DNA from: an uncultured Bacteroidales bacterium
Lineage (GTDB): Bacteria; Bacteroidota; Bacteroidia; Bacteroidales; UBA932
Direction: 5' to 3'
NCBI GenBank assembly: GCA_900320185.1
Contig: ONRD01000026.1
Span: 1-36,227 of the forward strand
Length of the DNA stretch: 36,227 nt
How positions within the stretch are numbered: position 1 is the stretch's first letter; every line of letters starts with the position of its first letter. The position numbers and the translations under genes are program-made. The notes beneath the pieces are model-generated. The model had not been told where the DNA came from. It worked only from the letters and a program-made list of their open reading frames with translations, and did not search any database. Shown piece after piece: positions 25,519-33,986 of the stretch.

Positions 25519-25549
25519 CAAATTTACTGATAATTCTTCAATTAACAAA
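25519..25549 (-). promoter_or_regulatory. promoter of the rpsL-rpsG-fusA-rpsJ cluster
   Basis: Minus strand TTTG (25549-25546), 19 bp, TAAATTTG (25526-25519). Full match to the Bacteroidota -33/-7 consensus; leader ~45 nt to rpsL. Confidence 0.75.
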
Positions 25550-25581
25550 GTTTTCAACAATTTCATTTGCCCTTCAAAACG

Positions 25582-25610
25582 TTGCAATTCATGGATTTTG
25601 CCTATATTTG
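25582..25610 (+). promoter_or_regulatory. promoter of the GH2-S9 peptidase pair, leaderless geometry
   Basis: TTG (25582-25584), 18 bp, TATATTTG (25603-25610), then GACT and ATG at 25615. The best of the three boxes placed exactly 4 nt before a start codon. It sits next to the oppositely oriented str promoter. Confidence 0.7.
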
Positions 25611-25614
25611 GACT

Positions 25615-28044
25615 ATGAATAAACACATCTTGCTCACTCTTGCGGCAGTCATTTCCGCAGCACTGTCCCAGAGCCTCCCGGCACAGCCCTCATCAAGACA
25701 ATCCTGGAACGAGGGATGGACTTTCACCAAAGACGGAAAGACAACGGTACTGGACCTGCCCCACGACTGGGGAGTCGAAGGGCCCTTCAACATCGAGTTT
25801 CCGGGAGAGACCGGCAAGCTGGGATGGTGGGGCAAGGCTGAATATTCCAAGACGCTCCGGGTGGAGGAATCCGGGAAGAACTACTTCCTGGACCTGGACG
25901 GCGTCATGCAGTGGGCCCAGGTCTGGTGCAACGGCGAACTCGTCACAGGCTGGCCCTACGGCTACGCTTCCTGGAGGGCCGACCTGACGCCCTTCCTCCG
26001 CCAGGGGGACAACTCCGTCAAGGTCACCATAGACAACCCGGAGGAGTCCAGCCGCTGGTACCCCGGAGGCGGGATCTACCGCAATGTCTGGCTCACCGTC
26101 GCAGACGACGCGGGTGTCGCCCACTGGGGGACCTTCGTCACCACCGAAGGCGACCGCGCCAAGATGGAGATCACCCTGCGCAACGCCTCGGCCCCGGTCC
26201 GCGGCAAGGTCTGCACGGTCATCTATGAATATTCAGGGACTGCTCCTGTCGCCTCCGCAGAAGACGACGTGACGGTCTGCGACGGCACAGTCCTCACCCA
26301 GGAATTCACCGTCAGGGACGCCTTGCGCTGGAGCCCCGCCAGGCCCAGTCTCTACAGGGCTGTCACGACCGTGACTGCCGGCGGTTCAAGGGACGAGTAC
26401 ACTACCGTGTTCGGCTTCCGCGACCTCAGGTACGGGGAGGACGGCCTCTACGTCAACGGAGAGAAGACCTTCATCAAGGGAGTATGCCTCCACCACGACG
26501 CGGGAGCCCTCGGAGCGGCCTGGAACACCACCGCCTGGGTCCGCAGGCTGAACATGCTCAAGGAAATGGGCTGCAACGCCATCCGCACCTCCCACAACCC
26601 TCCGGCTCCCGAACTGCTCGACCTTTGCGACCGGATGGGCTTCCTGGTGATGGACGAACTGAGCGACACCTGGTCCATCCCCAAGAGGGAGAACGGCTAT
26701 GCGAAACTCTTCGACGAATGGGCGGACAAGGACATGGAGGCTCTCCTCAGGCGCGACCGCAACCATCCGTCGGTGATAATGTGGAGCATCGGGAACGAGG
26801 TCCCCGAGCAGGGCTACCCTGACAAGTACCACATCGCCTACCATCTTTCGGAAATATGCCACACCCTGGACCCTACGAGGATAACCACGGTTGGGTCCGA
26901 CAATCCCTGGGCCTCCGAGCAGGACTTCCGCAACGCGGTGGACGCCTACGGATTCAACTACAAGCCGCACCTTTACGCGAAGTTCCATGCAGCCAATCCC
27001 GGGAAACCCTACCTCGGCAGCGAGACCGCTTCGACCATTTCCTCCCGGGGTGTCTACATGTTCCCGCTGGGAGAGTCGGTGGAGGCGTCCGAACAGGACT
27101 TCCAGGTGTGCTCCTACGACATCCACACCGTTCCCTGGGGACAGACTCCCGAACAGGAATGGAAGTACGAGGACGAGAATCCCTCCTGTCTCGGAGAGTT
27201 CGTCTGGACGGGCTTCGACTACCTGGGCGAGCCTACTCCGTACAACACCGACCTGACCATCCTGAGCAACTTCCACGATGCCGAATCCCTGGACAGGGCG
27301 ATGAAGGAACTCAAGGAGAAAGGGAAGATCGCTTCCCCGGCCAGGAGCTCATATTTCGGGATAATCGACCTGGCGGGCTTCCCGAAGGACCGCTACTGGC
27401 TGTACAAGGACCGCTGGAGCGACAAGAAGGTGCTCCATGTGCTGCCGCACTGGACCTGGAACGGACGGGAGGGTGAAGTCACCCCGGTGCACGTGTACAC
27501 CAACTACGACGAAGCCGAACTCTTCGTGGGCGGCAAGTCGCAGGGCGTGCGCAGGCGCGCCGAAGGCCAGTACCGCCTCCGCTGGGACGACGTTGTCTAC
27601 ACCGGGGGCACGATCAAGGTGGTCGCCCGCGAAGGCCGCACGAAGGAGGTCAGGAAGATCCGCACCGCAGGAGCTCCCAGGAAACTCATGATGGAAGTCG
27701 AAGGCTGTTCCGGACCTTCCACCGGATTCGGTGGCGACGTCAAAAGGACCAAGGGTGCAAGGACCGGCGAGGACGGCCTGGCCTTCGTGGATGTCAAGGT
27801 CGCCGACCGCAGGGGCGATGTCGTCCCTGTCGCCGGGCCCGAAATAGTGTTCACCATCAGCGGCCCGGGCGAGATCGTAGCCGTGGACGCCGGGGACCCT
27901 ACGTGCCTGACGCCTTTCAAGTCCGACAGGATAAAGGCTTTCGGAGGGCTGGCCACGGTTATCGTCCGCCGGACCGGGAAGGGAAAGATCACCCTCACGG
28001 CAAACAGCGAAGGACTTAAGAAAGCAAAGTTGAAAATCAAATAG
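25615..28044 (+). CDS. GH2 family glycoside hydrolase (beta-galactosidase-like)
   Basis: 809 residues from ATG 25615, where the signal peptide MNKHILLTLAAVISAALSQSLPAQ starts; in-frame codons upstream lie in promoter DNA. Domains: sugar-binding jelly roll (~30-175, WNEGWTFTKDG, DLPHDWGVEGPF), Ig-like (~180-285), TIM barrel (~290-590), DUF4982-like Ig (~640-695) and a C-terminal GH2 Ig-like domain (~705-808). Catalytic residues: acid/base Glu395 in IGNEVPEQG and nucleophile Glu470 in LGSETAST. It is a retaining exo-glycosidase, most likely periplasmic; galactoside versus other substrate cannot be decided. The S9 peptidase starts 8 bases after its stop, so the two are co-transcribed. Confidence 0.92.
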   Translation: MNKHILLTLAAVISAALSQSLPAQPSSRQSWNEGWTFTKDGKTTVLDLPHDWGVEGPFNIEFPGETGKLGWWGKAEYSKTLRVEESGKNYFLDLDGVMQWAQVWCNGELVTGWPYGYASWRADLTPFLRQGDNSVKVTIDNPEESSRWYPGGGIYRNVWLTVADDAGVAHWGTFVTTEGDRAKMEITLRNASAPVRGKVCTVIYEYSGTAPVASAEDDVTVCDGTVLTQEFTVRDALRWSPARPSLYRAVTTVTAGGSRDEYTTVFGFRDLRYGEDGLYVNGEKTFIKGVCLHHDAGALGAAWNTTAWVRRLNMLKEMGCNAIRTSHNPPAPELLDLCDRMGFLVMDELSDTWSIPKRENGYAKLFDEWADKDMEALLRRDRNHPSVIMWSIGNEVPEQGYPDKYHIAYHLSEICHTLDPTRITTVGSDNPWASEQDFRNAVDAYGFNYKPHLYAKFHAANPGKPYLGSETASTISSRGVYMFPLGESVEASEQDFQVCSYDIHTVPWGQTPEQEWKYEDENPSCLGEFVWTGFDYLGEPTPYNTDLTILSNFHDAESLDRAMKELKEKGKIASPARSSYFGIIDLAGFPKDRYWLYKDRWSDKKVLHVLPHWTWNGREGEVTPVHVYTNYDEAELFVGGKSQGVRRRAEGQYRLRWDDVVYTGGTIKVVAREGRTKEVRKIRTAGAPRKLMMEVEGCSGPSTGFGGDVKRTKGARTGEDGLAFVDVKVADRRGDVVPVAGPEIVFTISGPGEIVAVDAGDPTCLTPFKSDRIKAFGGLATVIVRRTGKGKITLTANSEGLKKAKLKIK

Positions 28045-28052
28045 TTACATCC

Positions 28053-30536
28053 ATGAAAAGACTGTTGACAGCTATCCTTCTGCTCTCAGCCTGCTTCGTA
28101 GCAAGCTCGCAGGAAAGGATTACCAAGGCCAATTACGCCCTTGCCGAGCGCTTTTCCGCAAAGAAAGTCGGGCAGATGGTTTTCTCCACCAGGGTCCAGC
28201 CGCACTGGTTCAGGGATTCCGACAGGTTCTGGTACGAGTGGAAGACCTCCGAAGGCACGCAGTACTACCTGGTAGACCCCGTGAAGGGCACCAAGACGGA
28301 GGTATTCGACCTTGAGAAACTAGCGATGCAGCTGACCGAGATCGTGAAGGACCCCTACGACGCCAAGCATATTCCCATCAGCGGCCTTAAGCTCAAGGAC
28401 GACAAGTACTTCACCTTCGACATCCGGAGCACCCAGGACAAGCCCGACACCTCGAAGGCCGGCCGTGGAGGCAGGAGGGGCGTCGCTCCCGGCGGCCCTG
28501 CCGGCAACGGAGGCGGCGGGAAGAAAGTGTTCCATTTTGAATATGACTTCGTCTCCGGGACCCTCGCCGACGTGACTGAGGCAAAGGAGAAGGAGCAGCA
28601 GAAATATCCGTACTGGGCCTCTGTCTCGCCCGACGGGAAGGTAGGAGTCTATGCCAGGAACTCCAACCTCTGGATAATGGACTCCACCAGCCTGAGGAAG
28701 GCCGCCAAGGACCCCAAGGACAGCACCATAGTGGAGCACCGGCTGACCACTGACGGGATCAAGGAATTCGGCTACGGCTACGGAAACTACTCCGGGGACA
28801 CCGAGAGCGACACCACCCGCAGGCACCATCCCGGGGAAATCGCCTGGAGTCCGGACTCCCGGCACTTCGCCGTCAGCAAGTGGGACACAAGGAAACTGGA
28901 AGACCTGTGGGTGATCAACTCCACAGGCGGGAAGAGGCCCAAGCTGGAGACCTACAAGTACCAGATGCCGGGCGAACCCGGACCCAAGGGCTACCTCTAC
29001 GTGTTCACGCTGGACGGGCTTGAGGCCACATCCCGCGAAGTCAAGTGCCAGGCTTTCAAGGACCAGGACTTCAGCATCCAGGATGCCAGGAGGCTCTCCA
29101 AGGATGATTACCTGGACTTCCGGAAAAGCGTTTGGCTGGGAGACGACAGCGGCTTCTACCTGGTCCGCCAGAGCAGGGACATCAAGAGGGTCGACCTTTG
29201 CTGGGTCGGAGTCGACGCCGACTCCACAAAGACGATAGTGTCCGAACGGAGCAACACTTACATCGAATACCGCAAGCCCTTCCTGCTCAAGGACGGCCGG
29301 CAGTTCATCTGGTGGTCCGAGCGCAACGGATGGGCCAACCTCTACCTCTACGACAAGGACGGCAGCCTCCAGAGGAACCTTACCGAGGGGGCCTTCCATG
29401 TCGACAACGTGCTCGGGGCCGGAGAGAAGGAAGGCTACGTGCTCTTCTCCGCCTGCGGCGTGCAGAAGGATGAGAATCCCTACCAGATGCACACCTACAG
29501 GGTGCCGCTTGCCGGAGGCGCCATGCAGAAACTGGACATGGACGACATGGACGTCCTGTCCACCGCCAGCGACGACGCCAGGTTCTTCGTGGCCAACTAT
29601 TCGAGGGTGGACTGCACTCCCGCCGTGGCCCTGATCGGGGCCGGAGGAAGGAAGATCCTGGACCTCGAGACTGCGGACCTGAGCCTCCTGCTCGAGGCCG
29701 GCTACAAGTTCCCGGAAAGGTTCAAGGTCAAGGCCGCCGACGGCATCACCGACCTGTACGGAGCGATGTACAAGCCTTACGACTTCGATTCGACCAAGGT
29801 CTATCCCATCTGCGACTACGTCTATCCGGGGCCCCAGGTGGAGGCCAACAACATCTCCTGGAGCAAGGGCTTCACCCGTACCGACAGGCTCGCACAGCTT
29901 GGGATCATCGTCATCACGGTGGGCAACAGGGGCGGACATCCCAACCGTTCGAAATGGTACCACAACTACGGCTACGGCAACCTCCGCGACTACGGTCTCG
30001 AGGACCAGAAATACGCCATCCAGCAGATCGGCGCCCGGTGCCCGTTCGTCGACCTTGAAAGGGTCGGCATCCACGGCCACTCTGGCGGAGGCTTCATGAG
30101 CACCGCAGCGATACTGAAATATCCCGACTTCTTCAAGGTGGCCGTTTCCTGCGCCGGCAACCACGACAACAGCATCTACAACCGCTGGTGGAGCGAACAG
30201 CACCACGGAATCCTCGAGAAGATCGACAAGGGTGACACCACTTTCGTGTACTCCATAAAGACCAACCAGGAACTGGCCGGAAACCTCAAGGGGCACCTGA
30301 TGCTGGTCCACGGAGACATCGACAACAACGTCCATCCTGCCAATACCATCCGCGTGGTGGATGCCCTGATAAGGGCTAACAAGCGCTTCGACATGCTGAT
30401 CCTGCCTGGCCAGAGGCATGGCTTCGGAGACATGAACGAATACTTCTTCTGGAGGATGGCCGACTACTATGCTGAATGGCTGATCGGTGATTCCGAAAGG
30501 TCCAAGGTGGACATAACGCAACTCAACAACGACTGA
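28053..30536 (+). CDS. S9-family serine peptidase (dipeptidyl peptidase IV-like)
   Basis: 827 residues with signal peptide MKRLLTAILLLSACFVASS. An N-terminal DPP-IV-type beta-propeller (~60-560, including a Gly-rich linker at ~140-160) is followed by an alpha/beta hydrolase domain. The triad is visible: Ser677 in GHSGGG, Asp757 in HGDIDNNV and His789 in GQRHGFG. The nucleophile elbow GHSGGG differs from the common GWSYGG of DPP-IV. It likely trims peptides in the periplasm. Linked to the GH2 gene by 8 bases. A stem-loop follows the stop. Confidence 0.92.
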   Translation: MKRLLTAILLLSACFVASSQERITKANYALAERFSAKKVGQMVFSTRVQPHWFRDSDRFWYEWKTSEGTQYYLVDPVKGTKTEVFDLEKLAMQLTEIVKDPYDAKHIPISGLKLKDDKYFTFDIRSTQDKPDTSKAGRGGRRGVAPGGPAGNGGGGKKVFHFEYDFVSGTLADVTEAKEKEQQKYPYWASVSPDGKVGVYARNSNLWIMDSTSLRKAAKDPKDSTIVEHRLTTDGIKEFGYGYGNYSGDTESDTTRRHHPGEIAWSPDSRHFAVSKWDTRKLEDLWVINSTGGKRPKLETYKYQMPGEPGPKGYLYVFTLDGLEATSREVKCQAFKDQDFSIQDARRLSKDDYLDFRKSVWLGDDSGFYLVRQSRDIKRVDLCWVGVDADSTKTIVSERSNTYIEYRKPFLLKDGRQFIWWSERNGWANLYLYDKDGSLQRNLTEGAFHVDNVLGAGEKEGYVLFSACGVQKDENPYQMHTYRVPLAGGAMQKLDMDDMDVLSTASDDARFFVANYSRVDCTPAVALIGAGGRKILDLETADLSLLLEAGYKFPERFKVKAADGITDLYGAMYKPYDFDSTKVYPICDYVYPGPQVEANNISWSKGFTRTDRLAQLGIIVITVGNRGGHPNRSKWYHNYGYGNLRDYGLEDQKYAIQQIGARCPFVDLERVGIHGHSGGGFMSTAAILKYPDFFKVAVSCAGNHDNSIYNRWWSEQHHGILEKIDKGDTTFVYSIKTNQELAGNLKGHLMLVHGDIDNNVHPANTIRVVDALIRANKRFDMLILPGQRHGFGDMNEYFFWRMADYYAEWLIGDSERSKVDITQLNND

Positions 30537-30567
30537 CAGGGACCGTCCGCCGCAGGACGGCTCCCTG
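30537..30567 (+). terminator. stem-loop terminator after the S9 peptidase gene
   Basis: CAGGGA (30537-30542) pairs with TCCCTG (30562-30567), and CGTCC with GGACG inside it. It begins directly after the stop codon. Only a short TTC follows, so it may be a weak or protein-assisted terminator. Confidence 0.55.
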
Positions 30568-30598
30568 TTCCCCGGACGAAGAAGTACTGACGGCAAGA

Positions 30599-30630
30599 TT
30601 TGAGAATTAAGAAATTCCGTCGTATCTTTA
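30599..30630 (+). promoter_or_regulatory. promoter of the channel-RyR cassette
   Basis: TTTG (30599-30602), 20 bp, TATCTTTA (30623-30630), leader ~42 nt to ATG 30677. Shows the cassette is separate from the upstream operon. Confidence 0.6.
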
Positions 30631-30676
30631 TCGGAAAATCCGCTGTATCCATCCAAAGAAAAACCATTCGGCTCCA

Positions 30677-32518
30677 ATGAACTTAAGACGAAGACTCGAC
30701 AGCATCGTCTCCGAGGGACAGGGCATCCAGCTTCTGGTTATGACGCTGATCGTCATGGCCGTGCTCGCTTTCCTCATCTTTGTAGGCCAGACCTACGGGG
30801 GCATGATCTGGCAGGAGGTCCTGGCGCTGTTCCTCGATCCCGGGAATTTCACCGGGCAGGGCAACCATGACCATGACTGGCTCCAGATCCTGACGGTGCT
30901 CATGGGTGTGTTCCTTTTCTCGGCCCTCCTGGTTTCCGTGTTCACCAACATCATCCAGAACATCGCGGAAGCCTACGAGAAAGGCGACAACCGCTACAAG
31001 TTCGAGGGGCACATCCTCATCATCGGATCTCGCAGGATCCTGCCGCACATGCTCGAAACAATCTACGGGAACGAAGACCTTTACGGCAGGGACATCCTCA
31101 TCGCCACCATGGCCGACGTGGCCAAGCTTCGGTCGGACATAAAGAGCACGATCCCCGACAAGAAGTTCTGCAGGCGGATAACATATTACCACATCGACCA
31201 GCTGACGCGCAAGCTCATCGAGGAGACCTGCGCCGACAAGGCAAGCATGATCTACCTCACGGGAGAGGACAACGATCCGAGCCACGACTCGCGGAACCTC
31301 CTTTGCCTGAACTACATCCGGGAGATTTGTACAGGTCCCGGCCCCATGATTCCTTGCTTCCTGACCCTGGACATGCATTCTTCCCTCGACGTCATCCAGT
31401 ACAAGAAGAAAGACCTCGACAACCGCATCAACCTCGAAGTTGTCAGCACCAGCGACTACACTGTGGAACAGGCCCTGGTGAATTCCGACATCCTCCCGGC
31501 AATCGGCCTTGACAAGCCCTCCCGCAGGGCGCGGATCGTCATCGCAGGGAACTCCAAGATCGGAAGGTCCGTTTCAAGGATTGCCTCGCAGCTGTGCCAT
31601 TATCCCAATTTCAACGGAGAAAACCGCACGAGGATCACCTTCATCGACTCCGGGATGAGGGAGCAGATGGCCTTCTTCGTCTCCAACAACAACGGGATGT
31701 TCCAGGTCTGCCACCGCAACTACATCTCCCCTGAAGGCTGCTCCTCGACAGGGCCGTCTCCTGAAATCGGCGACTTCATGGACCTGGAATGGGATTTCGT
31801 CGACGCGGACCTGGCCTCCGTCTTTGCCAGGGGTCTGCTCAGGCAGTGGGCCCTGGACCCGGACGAAGAACTGGTCGTGGCGATATGCTATAAAGAGAAT
31901 GACCGGAACCTGTCCGCGGCATTGCACCTGCCCGAGGAGGTTTACCGGTCCGGCTGCCCGATAATGGTGTACCAGGACAACAATCCTGTCCTCGTGAAGG
32001 AAGCCAGGAACACCGGAATGTTCGGAAACATGATCCCGTTCGGAGAAGGGCTCGTCGAGTCCGACAGCCTCTTCCTGAAAAGGACTGCCGCAGGGAAGCG
32101 CGTAAACAGGCTCTACGACGAGGAATACGGCAACCCTCCGGCTCCGGACGAAGACAGTGCATGGAAGGGCCTTTCCCAGGCGCATAAACTCTCGAGCATC
32201 GCCAGCGCCAACTTCATGCCGATGGTCCTCCGCTGCTTCGGGCTGGAGCCCGACAGGGAGACATTCGACAAGATCCCCGAAGACATCATGGAGACAATCT
32301 CGGAGACCGAACACAGAAGGTGGATGTCCTCCGTCCTGGTGATGGGTTATTCTCCCGCCACCAAGGAGCAGAGGAAGGACAAGAGCCGCATGAAGTACCT
32401 CAAGGACGAGAAGTTCATCCACCTGGACATCGCCCCCTACGACGAACTCAAGCACGAACAGAAAAAGGATTTGCTGCTTGTAAGCAACATCCCTTACATA
32501 TTGACAGGAAAAAAATAA
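30677..32518 (+). CDS. two-TM POLLUX/CASTOR-like ion channel with RCK-like domains and a C-terminal RyR domain
   Basis: 613 residues. TM1 ~17-37 and TM2 ~69-92 flank a short pore-like loop containing LDPGNF, which recalls the D-x-G-N filter region of CASTOR/POLLUX (DMI1) channels and lacks the K+ TVGYG filter. Two Rossmann/RCK-like units follow, starting GHILIIGSRRI (~111) and RARIVIAGNSKIGR (~284). The last ~100 residues (ETEHRRWMSSVLVMGY ... HLDIAPYDELKHEQKKDL) match the RyR repeat pattern (charged H-x-x-W, GY/GW, and hp-pYdeL). RyR domains in bacteria have been proposed to sense NAD-derived nucleotides. I infer a ligand-gated channel, with ion specificity unknown. The next gene starts 15 bases downstream. 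Confidence 0.75.
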   Translation: MNLRRRLDSIVSEGQGIQLLVMTLIVMAVLAFLIFVGQTYGGMIWQEVLALFLDPGNFTGQGNHDHDWLQILTVLMGVFLFSALLVSVFTNIIQNIAEAYEKGDNRYKFEGHILIIGSRRILPHMLETIYGNEDLYGRDILIATMADVAKLRSDIKSTIPDKKFCRRITYYHIDQLTRKLIEETCADKASMIYLTGEDNDPSHDSRNLLCLNYIREICTGPGPMIPCFLTLDMHSSLDVIQYKKKDLDNRINLEVVSTSDYTVEQALVNSDILPAIGLDKPSRRARIVIAGNSKIGRSVSRIASQLCHYPNFNGENRTRITFIDSGMREQMAFFVSNNNGMFQVCHRNYISPEGCSSTGPSPEIGDFMDLEWDFVDADLASVFARGLLRQWALDPDEELVVAICYKENDRNLSAALHLPEEVYRSGCPIMVYQDNNPVLVKEARNTGMFGNMIPFGEGLVESDSLFLKRTAAGKRVNRLYDEEYGNPPAPDEDSAWKGLSQAHKLSSIASANFMPMVLRCFGLEPDRETFDKIPEDIMETISETEHRRWMSSVLVMGYSPATKEQRKDKSRMKYLKDEKFIHLDIAPYDELKHEQKKDLLLVSNIPYILTGKK

Positions 32519-32533
32519 ACGCACGCCTGCAAG

Positions 32534-33985
32534 ATGAAATCCACTATTACCATATTCGTTTCCGGTTCCAAGAGCCTGAAAGAGCACAGGCTGAGGCTGA
32601 AGGCCCTTGTGAACAACATCAACGGAGAAAACAGGCTCAAGGATTATCCTGTTTCCCTCAGCATGTTCTCCTACACGAACCTTGGAGACAACCAGGCGGA
32701 ATACGACGACTTCATAGAGCACAAGTCGGACATCGCCATATTCCTCCTGGAGGGAAGGATGGGCGAGAAGACCAAGGAGGAGTTCCTCCTGGCTTCCAGG
32801 GCGCTCAAGAAAACCGGGACCCCGAAGATCTACGTCTTCATGAAGGAGTTCGAAGAGCGGACCCCGCAGATTGAAGAGATAGAGAAACTGGTCAGCGAGC
32901 ACTCGGACTCCTACTACGTCGAGTATTCAAACCTGGAGGACCTTGAATCCAAGGTGAAGACGCGCCTGGACCAGGAGGTTGAGGAGCTTGTGGCCAGCAC
33001 CATGGTCTCGCCGAAGAAGAAACTCTTCCGGCTCGGACTTTGGGCCTGGGCGGCAACCGCAGTGGGAATAATCGCCCTTGCGGCCTTCGCCGGGAAGGTC
33101 ATATCCGAAAGGAATGACGCCACCCTTCTCTTCATCGGGGGCGGCTCCGCCGTCAACTGCCTGGAGGAATATGAAGGGATCGGCAACATCTATGAATACA
33201 AGGAAGCGATCTGCCTGTCAGTCCCGACAAGCGTCTCATGGCCAATCATTTCCAGCGACGTCCACCACAGGCACGCCATGAGGGGGGCGGAGAATTCAAA
33301 GCTGTTCTATCCGGTCTGCCTTTCCGCCATGGATGCCGAAGACGCCAGCTTCCTGAAGATGAGCAACCGAGAGCAGTTCGTCAACAAAGGGGCCGTTCTG
33401 TGCTACCACCTGGGAGACGATTATCTGGCCGTCTATGTGAAAAAAGATTACAGCAACCCCATCATAGACGGGAAGGACAGCATCAGCGTGACCGAACTCG
33501 CAACATTCCTCCGCGAGGTCTCCAAGGAGCATTTCATGATCTTCACGACGGAGGAAGGCAGCGGTACCCTTACCTTCTACCAGAAGCACCTCGAGCCGCA
33601 TGGGATGACGGTCTCCAAGGCCAGCCTCGGAGAGCATGTGGACAAATTCACCGACATGACCCCAAAGAGCAAGATCAGAAGGGACGACACTCCGTACATG
33701 ATGCTCGGCAGCCGCTACTACGTCGCCAAATCCGTGTACCAGGACGGAGACTGCAGGAAGATCCAGGTCCTTGAAGACGACGGCACGCCCATCGTCAAGT
33801 CCATCAACCTGTACTTCGCCGGTTACAACCTCGACGGCGGAACCTCATTCTGGATTCCCGACGTGATGGTGGAATTCCTAAAGAAGCTCGACCCGAGATT
33901 CAACGATGTCATCAAGAAAAACAAAATCCCGAGGGAGAGCGAACGGGTGATCGTTTCCATGAACGAACTGCTTGATTCAAAGTGA
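32534..33985 (+). CDS. TIR/DUF4062-like domain, TM helix, and PstS-like solute-binding domain fusion
   Basis: 483 residues. Residues ~1-150 look like a flavodoxin-fold TIR/DUF4062-type domain: ITIFVSGSKSLKEHR at the first strand, then YDDFIEHKSDIAIFLLEGRMGEKTKEEF, where Glu82/83 sits at the position of the catalytic Glu of TIR NADases. A TM helix follows at ~166-188 (LGLWAWAATAVGIIALAAFAG). Residues ~196-465 resemble a type II periplasmic binding protein: LLFIGGGSAV at the first strand, and FTTEEGSGTLTFYQKHL (~337-352), like the GSGT loop of phosphate-binding PstS. Predicted topology: TIR-like part in the cytoplasm, binding domain outside. With the channel-RyR gene 15 bases upstream, a sensor-to-nucleotide-to-channel circuit is inferred. 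Domain calls rest on motif reading only. Confidence 0.65.
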   Translation: MKSTITIFVSGSKSLKEHRLRLKALVNNINGENRLKDYPVSLSMFSYTNLGDNQAEYDDFIEHKSDIAIFLLEGRMGEKTKEEFLLASRALKKTGTPKIYVFMKEFEERTPQIEEIEKLVSEHSDSYYVEYSNLEDLESKVKTRLDQEVEELVASTMVSPKKKLFRLGLWAWAATAVGIIALAAFAGKVISERNDATLLFIGGGSAVNCLEEYEGIGNIYEYKEAICLSVPTSVSWPIISSDVHHRHAMRGAENSKLFYPVCLSAMDAEDASFLKMSNREQFVNKGAVLCYHLGDDYLAVYVKKDYSNPIIDGKDSISVTELATFLREVSKEHFMIFTTEEGSGTLTFYQKHLEPHGMTVSKASLGEHVDKFTDMTPKSKIRRDDTPYMMLGSRYYVAKSVYQDGDCRKIQVLEDDGTPIVKSINLYFAGYNLDGGTSFWIPDVMVEFLKKLDPRFNDVIKKNKIPRESERVIVSMNELLDSK

Positions 33986-33986
33986 T

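Noticed and set aside
28320-30677. 785-codon minus-strand frame opposite the S9 peptidase
   Set aside because: The plus strand carries a complete catalytic triad and a signal peptide; the antisense frame is low-complexity Val/Gly-rich.
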